From Cydia pomonella (lineage: Eukaryota > Arthropoda > Insecta > Lepidoptera > Tortricidae): 64,000 nucleotides of DNA. The stretch covers positions 10,107,692 through 10,171,691 of the forward strand of contig NC_084717.1 of assembly GCF_033807575.1 (NCBI RefSeq), written 5' to 3'. The notes below the pieces were generated by a model, which was not told the origin of the DNA, ran no database searches, and saw only the letters and a list, made by a program, of their open reading frames with translations. Position numbers and translations under genes: made by a program. Shown piece after piece: positions 58,071 to 64,000 of this stretch (positions are counted from its first letter, which is position 1; every line of letters begins with the position of its first letter).

Positions 58071-58674
58071 TTATAGGGTATTTAAAGCAGCTTTTAGTAG
58101 AGCTGTACCCCGTTTAGTTTGGACGTATTAACAGCAGCCGTATTATTTCTAAAAGGTTTGTGGAGAATAATTTAATATTTTATTTTTTATCACTTAACTT
58201 CTGGATCGATGATTGGGGTTGCACTATATACGTTTCATTAAGCATCTAATAGACTATCCAAAACAGGTTTTCGTACAGTTGTATCTCTTTTAGTGTGGAC
58301 TATATAGCACTACCCGAAATATTTCTAAAAGGTTTTACGTTTTGTAGAAAAAATGAAATCTGTAATAATCGGCTGCAATTCTGCAGGGTAGTTTAGACAA
58401 AATGCCCTTATATAACGAGACACTGCCCTAACGTTCCACCAATTGTGTTATGTATGGTGCGATTTCATACGGACTTCTTAATTTGGTAGGTTAATTTTAG
58501 TGTGAAGTTAGCGGCCAAATGTTGGCGGCCGATTGGCGCCAACATTTGGCCGCTAAACGTTGGCGGCCGACTGGCGCCAACATTTGGCCGCCAACTTTTG
58601 GCCGCTAAATGTAGGAGGCCGACTGTGACGCCAATATTTGGCCGCCAACTTTTGGCCGCTAAATTCACACCGGT
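58071..58674 (-). repeat. Right terminal inverted repeat, non-satellite part
   Basis: Mirrors 24889-25477. The GC-rich block (58501-58674) is longer than on the left because it contains an extra subrepeat of about 60 bases (GTTGGCGGCC, GGCGCCAACATTTGGCCGCC type). It ends GCTAAATTCACACCGGT. Confidence 0.85.
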
Positions 58675-58683
58675 AGGAACTGT
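58675..58683. other. Target site duplication of the fold-back element, right copy
   Basis: AGGAACTGT, identical to 24880-24888. Confidence 0.85.
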
Positions 58684-58929
58684 CACGTTGCCTCAAGCGA
58701 TCCTTCATTCTACCTCGTATATTTTCATTGTTCCTATGTTATTCCTCGTTTCGTCTTCTACTCCATCCAACTAATTCTATACAATATCTCCGTAGCTAAA
58801 TCTTGAAAGCTTCTAATCGTACATATCTTATTTTTTGCCTAACTGTCCGTCACAATCCCAAACCTAATGCTTCGGAGCTGCAATGCCACAGGCAGAAACA
58901 CAGTTAATTAATTCAGTTTTTTGTTTTAA
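58684..58929. other. Non-coding DNA, no gene seen
   Basis: Host flank of the fold-back element. No feature recognised. Confidence 0.4.
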
Positions 58930-59073
58930 AGTCAGACCAAGATAAGTTGGCAGCGATTTTGGCAGCCAAGTCAGTGCAGGTGTTATTTTAAACGTCAAAC
59001 TTTTATGAAATTATGACGTTTACTAAACGTAACACTTGCGCAGACGGAGCTATCAGAATCTCTGTCTGACTCT
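58930..59073. mobile_element. Decayed hairpin MITE
   Basis: GTCAGACCAAGATAAGTTGG and GGTGTTATTTTAAACGTC on the left half pair loosely with GTAACACTTGCGC and TCTCTGTCTGACTC on the right. From memory it matches a common palindromic lepidopteran MITE. The right half is diverged. Confidence 0.5.
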
Positions 59074-59610
59074 ACAAGGGAACGGTATTTATTAATACCA
59101 GAGCTAATGGAAGATTCTAAATTTGAATAACGGGTTACCAGACTTACCAGCCAACATGAAGAAACAACTCAAAATTTGCATCAAATTACTTTGCCACTCT
59201 GGTGGATAAAATGCAACCTCCTCATCATTTTTGAAGAATAAAGTGAGTTTAAGCTGGGTGGTGTAACATGTATTTAGATTATTTTTATAAAGGGCCAAAG
59301 TTGTCGATTATCCTCTCGTGCTAAAATTGATAACGAGAAAGCATTTTGATTGAATATTGACCTACGGGCATGGCGAGTGGTTCTAAAAGTGAAACCTTGA
59401 GCGTTGCGAGGGTAACACATTAATTTTTCACCACACCAGCGCAAGGAAAATACTAATTAAATATTACAAATCAAATCCAATAGATCATTACGAAACTCTT
59501 TGGCTACGAAACTTAAATTACATGGATCAGTTCATTTCTTTGAGGTATTAATTATATTGAAAATTTGTTAAAAAGTTGGAATGTGTTTTTACACTTTTTA
59601 CTATATTGAC
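59074..59610. other. Non-coding DNA, no gene seen
   Basis: Short chance frames only. Confidence 0.4.
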
Positions 59611-59850
59611 GACCTGTCTGGCCTAGTGGGTAGTGACCCTGCCTATGAAACCGATGGTCCCGAGTTCAAATCTTGGTAAGGGCATTTATTCGTGTGATGA
59701 ACATGGATATTTGTTCCTGAGTCATGTTTTCTATGTATTTATACATATGTATATATTATATATACCGTTGTCTAAGTACCCGCAACACAAGCCTTATTGC
59801 GCTTACCGTGGGACTTAGTCAATTTGTGTAATAATGTCCTATAATTTTTT
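59611..59850 (+). mobile_element. tRNA-derived SINE, most complete copy
   Basis: The A box TGGCCTAGTGG fits the polymerase III consensus. The B box is degraded (GAGTTCAAATC). The body contains TAAGGGCATTTATTCGTGTG, TTGTTCCTGAGTCATG, an AT-rich insertion of about 45 bases, GTACCCGCAACACAAGCCTT and GTGTAATAATGTCCTATAAT. Related partial copies lie at 7040 and 17933. Confidence 0.85.
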
Positions 59851-60159
59851 TACGATATAATCAGGGAGGTGCTTACGTCGTAAATTTAGTGTTAAACACA
59901 TGAACCTTGAAAGACTAATGACCAGTCTTTATAAATCAGGTTGAATTACCTGACCGCACCGCAAATCGGCCCTGAATTGCCATCTTAAGTTGCAAACTGG
60001 TATTGGCTATGTACTCGACATTGAAGTCGCCAGGTGCCTTTAGGATACATTAGTTATCTGACAGTGGAGATTGGATTGGACAGACAACAAGTCATATTAA
60101 ATGCGCGGAAAAAATGCAACTTTAGGTCACAGAGCCTGAGTGTCTATGTCTATGTCATA
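59851..60159. other. Non-coding DNA, no gene seen
   Basis: No recognised feature. Confidence 0.4.
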
Positions 60160-60295
60160 CTGTCACGTTTAAAAATATCGATATAAACAAAGTGCCAAAA
60201 ATATGTACATATACAGGACCTTATTGCCCATTTATTAAAGTAATGTATACATATTTTTGGCACATTGTACGTATCGATATTTTTAATCGTGACTG
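60160..60295. mobile_element. Short MITE, 136 bp
   Basis: The left arm CTGTCACGTTTAAAAATATC and the reverse complement of the right end CAGTCACGATTAAAAATATC match well. The inner GTGCCAAAAATATGTA also pairs. Non-coding. Confidence 0.7.
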
Positions 60296-61606
60296 CCCTA
60301 CGGAGATCGACTTTTCTGTAACCGGAAGTTAGAAGAATTCTTCTCATTTTAGAAGAGTCTAGAAGGCGATTTTGGTAAATATTATGCGTATTCCTGTTCA
60401 TTTCCGGAAACATAGTTTTGTTTTTCTGCAGGGCTAAGATGGACGGCTGTCTATCATTTGTCACCATACCTGTCACGCTCTAACAAATATGTAAGTGTGA
60501 AAGTGACGCATGACATGACAAGTGACAAAAACACGACCATGATACCGTTGCTGTTTGTGTATTTAATTAAAATATCATAGGTATTTTTATCGTTGGGAAT
60601 ATAAAAACAAAAGAAAATGTTTGCTGAGTAATATTTTGTTATATTTTCATTAACATCTTGTTATATAGACTCGAATACACCATACAGCCACCCGCAATAT
60701 TTTGCACAGTACAGCACCCATGCAAAAACATTTGTAAGGTATTATTGCGCCCTTGGTTCAAGATATTATGAGGATATATCGGCTGAGCCCCTTTACAGAT
60801 TTGAGATTTCTAGGTTAGGTTAGTACAGTACAGTACAGTACAGGTAATATTGAACTCATATAAAAAAATATTCATACAGAGAGGAAAATGTCGAGAACGT
60901 TAGTATATATTGGAAAATGACCACTAATGTATCCTTATACATGTAGAAGACTGCTTTAAAAGCATTAGGTAGAATATAGTTTTAAATCTATATAGACACT
61001 ACCAAATCTAACAATAGTGGCGGGTCGGTCGCCACGGACATCCCAAAACAAGACAAAGATAATTTAACTACCTTTTTCAAGGCTCACAATAGGCAAGAGT
61101 ATGGGAATATAATTCTATGGACACCACGCCGCTGCTATGATTATTCATACCTAATTTAAATAATACACTAAAATTTACTTAAAAAAACACGTATTCTGTA
61201 AACTTGGACACCCACGTTTCGCAACGAAGAAAATATTATATCACAGTTTAGTAGGTATATATGAAGTGATGTATAATAGTGATACATGATTGTATACTTA
61301 TAAAATAGTGTGAAGCCTGCGTTCAACTCTGATACAATTGGGAAGTTCATCTGGCCACCGAAATTCTTATACATTTAACAGTCATGCACACGCCAACACG
61401 ATATTTGAAAAAACAGCGAATGTGAACCTTACCTGAAACTATCAGTTTTGTGGTGGTGTTGAGTGTGGGCAAGAAAACTCGCGACTAACTAAACGGATAT
61501 TGGATACCTACATAATACATATGTAGTACCTACCCGTTTTCCTTTTTGGATTCATTTTATGGGTAAGATAGAAACTATCACTACTATCAAGTAAGAAGTA
61601 TAGGTA
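60296..61606. other. Non-coding DNA with an ACAGT microsatellite
   Basis: A short ACAGT run (AGTACAGTACAGTACAGTAC) lies near 60822-60845. No gene or TE was recognised. Confidence 0.4.
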
Positions 61607-62002
61607 CAGTTGTGTGCAATATAATAGCAGTACACTCTGCGACGAAGATCGTCTTATAGAAAAGTTTATTTTTTTCTGGATGACTTGGGTTTAGATGCAA
61701 AGCTTTGATTGGAAATAATAGGAAAGAATTAACAAGTCTAAATTACAATTATAGTACACAATTGTATTTTTTTGGTATGGTTTTACGTTTTTATAGGAAT
61801 TTCCGCAACTTAGTAAAAACAGCCGATTTTCATATTTTTTTTTTACTTCCAATATCATTTAAGTAAAGGTTACAGTTAATTTTGAAACAATATCAAGTAA
61901 TGCAGAATAATTATATAAAAAGATACAATATTATTGATCTAAAGTTATAGTTTTCCCTTAATTTACATTTTCTTATGTACTGCTATTATATTGCACACAA
62001 CT
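61607..62002. mobile_element. Non-autonomous DNA transposon, 396 bp, 26-bp ends
   Basis: Ends CAGTTGTGTGCAATATAATA (then GCAGTAC) and its exact mirror at 61977-62002 are perfect inverted repeats. The left flank is TA and the right flank is TT, so a Tc1/mariner TA duplication with one later mutation is plausible. No transposase frame inside. Confidence 0.75.
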
Positions 62003-62045
62003 GTTAATGTACTAAGGTATAATCGGTACAAATTAATATCTTTTC

Positions 62046-62366
62046 TTCATCGCGTTGTCCCGGCATTTTTGCCACGGCTCATGGGAGCCTGGGGTTCGCT
62101 TGGCAACTAATCCCTAGAATTGGCGTAGGCTCTAGTTTTTACGAAAGCGACTGCCATCCGACCATCCAACCCAGACGGTAAACTAGGCATTATGCCTTAT
62201 TGGGATTAGTCCGGTTTCCTCACGGAGTTTTCCTTCACCGAAAAGCGACTGGTAAATATCAAATGATATTTCGTACATAAGTTCCGAAAAATTCATTTGT
62301 ACGAGCCGAGCTTTGAACCCGCGACCTCCGGATTGATAGACTCTTACCGCTAGGCCACGAGCGCTT
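62046..62366 (-). mobile_element. Second SINE type, minus strand
   Basis: On the minus strand a tRNA-like head has the A box TGGCCTAGCGG and a B-box-like GGGTTCAAAGC. It is followed by a body whose plus-strand form contains the familiar lepidopteran motif GGTTTCCTCACGGAGTTTTC and CTTCACCGAAAAGCGACTGG. The 3' end is at about 62046. Not a functional tRNA gene. Confidence 0.75.
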
Positions 62367-62756
62367 CCCTATGTACAAATTAAAATCAAACAAATTATGG
62401 AATACAAGAAATACCTATAAAAATGTGCCTTCCTGGTCTATAAAGCAGACAGTCACTAACCTTTTCTAATTTTAATATGATAGTAGATACTCGTATTAAA
62501 TACATTCAAGGAATCGTTTCAGTTCATACATAAATAACTACGCTTATTAACTATAACGTAAGCTAAATAATAAAATACTGTTACCTACATATAAACATGT
62601 CAACATGTTTTTCACTTTCATCGGCAGTTTCTAGTTTCACCTTTAGGAATTTATGAAATATAATACCTAATCCAAAGAGGGCCAAACTGCGAACATCGAG
62701 AATAGGAATTTCGTTAACTGCCTCGATAACGGAATTTTGATGTTGGCGATAGGCCC
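62367..62756. other. Non-coding DNA, no gene seen
   Basis: No recognised feature. Confidence 0.4.
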
Positions 62757-63000
62757 TCAGGGGGGCGATTTTGAATTTCGAGCGCTCGATTTTGTCACTC
62801 GAAAATCTGTGGAAAACGGCGAAATTTTATTTTTAAAATACGAGCAATAGTTGGGAATCTAGTGGTATTGACCACTTGTTTTCAATTCTATTAGTAGAAT
62901 ACCTATGCCTAGTAGTGGAGATAGTAAACTCTGCCTGAAGCCTGTAGCCCGAAGGGACCCACACGAAAGAGCGCTCAAAATTCAAAAATCGGCCCCCAGA
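62757..63000. mobile_element. Non-autonomous element with about 30-bp inverted ends
   Basis: Left GGGGGGCGATTTTGAATTTC then GAGCGCTCG; right GAGCGCTCAAAATTCAAAAA then TCGGCCCCC. The ends pair with few mismatches. The interior (about 185 bases) is non-coding. Superfamily unknown. Confidence 0.6.
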
Positions 63001-63650
63001 TTATAGTAAAGGACAAAATAATAATAAATACTAATAAGGTTTAACAGAATTCCAACTGTCAAAGCTGCAAAAAATCTTCTTAAAGTTGGAAAAGTTGTAA
63101 ATTTTTCGACAATTTTTCTATGTAGAAATATTCGTTATTTTAGAAACTAAGTAGTTCAACTTGCCTAACTCCTCAAGGAATCCTATAAGGTGTTTTCATT
63201 CATGTCCTAGCCGTTCTATTATAACAAATTATGACCATCCACTTTACCGTTAGTAAAAAATAATTTACTACAGATCAAAGAGATTTCATTTTATGAAATA
63301 TTTACATTTTCAGTCTTTAATACACAATAAATTAGTGAAATGAAATTTCAACTACTGGAAGCGTGCTGGGCCCATAACGTGTTGGGTTTAGGGCGTAAAT
63401 GGAAACGATTGAAGATCAATCCATGAAGATACTTGTATATGGTATAAGCAATGATATTTTTTTTCTGTTGGAAGCCTGAACGGAACATGATAAAATAGAC
63501 ATGGGTACTAATTCCGATTATATACATTATATTCAACTATTTGAATCTAGGACCTGCCAAACTTATGTTATTAAATCTTCTGACCTTGACTTGTGTGTGT
63601 TACAGTCACCCAAGATACATTAAAATAAATGTACCATCGCCCACACTGTT
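63001..63650. other. Non-coding DNA, no gene seen
   Basis: No recognised feature. Confidence 0.4.
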
Positions 63651-63708
63651 AACTGTCCATCGTCGGCGGACCTTATTACAATAGGCATAAGGTCCACCGA
63701 TGGACAGT
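63651..63708. repeat. Short hairpin repeat
   Basis: AACTGTCCATCGTCGGCGGA and CCTTAT pair with ATAAGGTCCACCGATGGACA around a loop of about 10 bases. It resembles the terminal piece of a common palindromic lepidopteran MITE. Confidence 0.6.
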
Positions 63709-64000
63709 GAAGAGTGTTGCTGTTTGTACCTATTTATGTTCTTAATCATTCGAATGTTGATAAACAATTAGCAATTAAGTACAAACAATAAATTCAAAAA
63801 AAAAACATACGATATGACATTTGATTGGTACCTTCAGACTTCACAAATAAGTTATTTTCACTATTTTATAAATACCAATACAGACAACTTAATATTTCAT
63901 TGACACATCCCACTTGACATCTTGTTATAAATAAATGCCTTGCATTGTATAGAACAAAATATATACAATAATTTGAGGTATAATCATCATCTGTCCTTAG
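63709..64000. other. Non-coding DNA at window edge
   Basis: No feature recognised. Confidence 0.4.

Larger units (their letters stand above)
24889..58674. mobile_element. Giant fold-back element with satellite arms (33.8 kb)
   Basis: Termini ACCGGTGTGAA and TTCACACCGGT are perfect inverted repeats abutting a 9-bp duplication. Going inward on both sides one meets a GC-rich self-complementary block, about 470 bases of inverted unique sequence, and then tandem monomers of about 171 bp pointing towards each other. Individual odd monomers recur in mirror order. The centre and right arm hold nested LINEs, Copia, hAT-type and unclassified insertions. No transposase frame is visible, so movement would need a helper. 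The layout resembles Drosophila FB elements, whose long inverted repeats contain tandem subrepeats and whose duplications are 9 bp (MULE-NOF group). Membership here is inference, because no protein supports it. Confidence 0.8.

Noticed and set aside
24889..58674. Helitron or Maverick identity for the large element
   Set aside because: There are no TC/CTRR ends, no Rep/helicase, no DNA polymerase or capsid frame. The long inverted arms and 9-bp duplication argue against both.
60822..60845. Regulatory ACAGT cluster
   Set aside because: It is a simple pentanucleotide microsatellite without other support.
62290..62366. tRNA gene on the minus strand
   Set aside because: A-box and B-box-like sequences belong to the head of a second SINE type with its body attached.

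Overview
The window looks like nuclear DNA of a moth or butterfly (Lepidoptera). It is AT-rich and carries repeats that I recognise from memory as typical of lepidopteran genomes: tRNA-derived SINEs, the dispersed repeat at 640-838, hairpin MITEs and pentanucleotide-tailed LINE ends. It also has insect Copia elements whose primer-binding sites match the anticodon arm of initiator tRNA-Met. I found no convincing host protein-coding gene and no rRNA or stand-alone tRNA gene. The only host-gene hint is a CpG-rich, promoter-like block on the minus strand near 22.8-23.3 kb.

Layout. 1-9.5 kb is non-coding DNA with MITEs, a SINE, a three-unit tandem repeat (4963-5795) and LINE scraps. 9.57-10.67 kb is a frameshifted RTE-like reverse transcriptase. 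10721-15169 is an apparently intact Copia element on the minus strand, with an open 1313-codon polyprotein, LTRs that read as identical and a GTCTC target duplication. 15.2-24.9 kb is again non-coding DNA with SINE, MITE and LINE remnants.

The dominant object is a 33.8-kb fold-back-like element (24889-58674). A 9-bp direct repeat, AGGAACTGT, flanks it exactly, and its ends are mirror-image ACCGGTGTGAA / TTCACACCGGT. Each arm starts with a GC-rich self-complementary block, followed by several hundred bases of unique inverted sequence and then a tandem array of about 171-bp monomers. The arrays of the two arms run in opposite directions. Odd single-monomer variants recur in mirror order on both arms, so the arms descend from one ancestral arm. 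Inside, the left arm (about 77 monomers) has 3-mer and 7-mer higher-order structure and the right arm (about 45 monomers) has a 9-mer structure.

The loop (38724-41985) holds two head-to-head, 5'- or 3'-broken LINEs, one of them split by a 204-bp hAT-type MITE. The right arm is interrupted by a 1371-bp non-coding inverted-repeat element (42953-44323) and by a 6.9-kb nest of retroelements (46389-53286) that entered a single monomer. The nest contains a LINE tail, a nearly intact LINE reverse transcriptase, a second LINE, and an internally deleted Copia copy inside that second LINE. No transposase is visible in the fold-back element, so it is probably non-autonomous. The 9-bp duplication and long structured inverted repeats resemble Drosophila FB (MULE-NOF) elements, but that assignment is inference.

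58.7-64 kb is non-coding DNA with several MITEs and two SINE types. All gene products here belong to mobile elements. The order of events can be read from the nesting: the fold-back element came first, then the LINEs, then the hAT MITE and the deleted Copia inside those LINEs.
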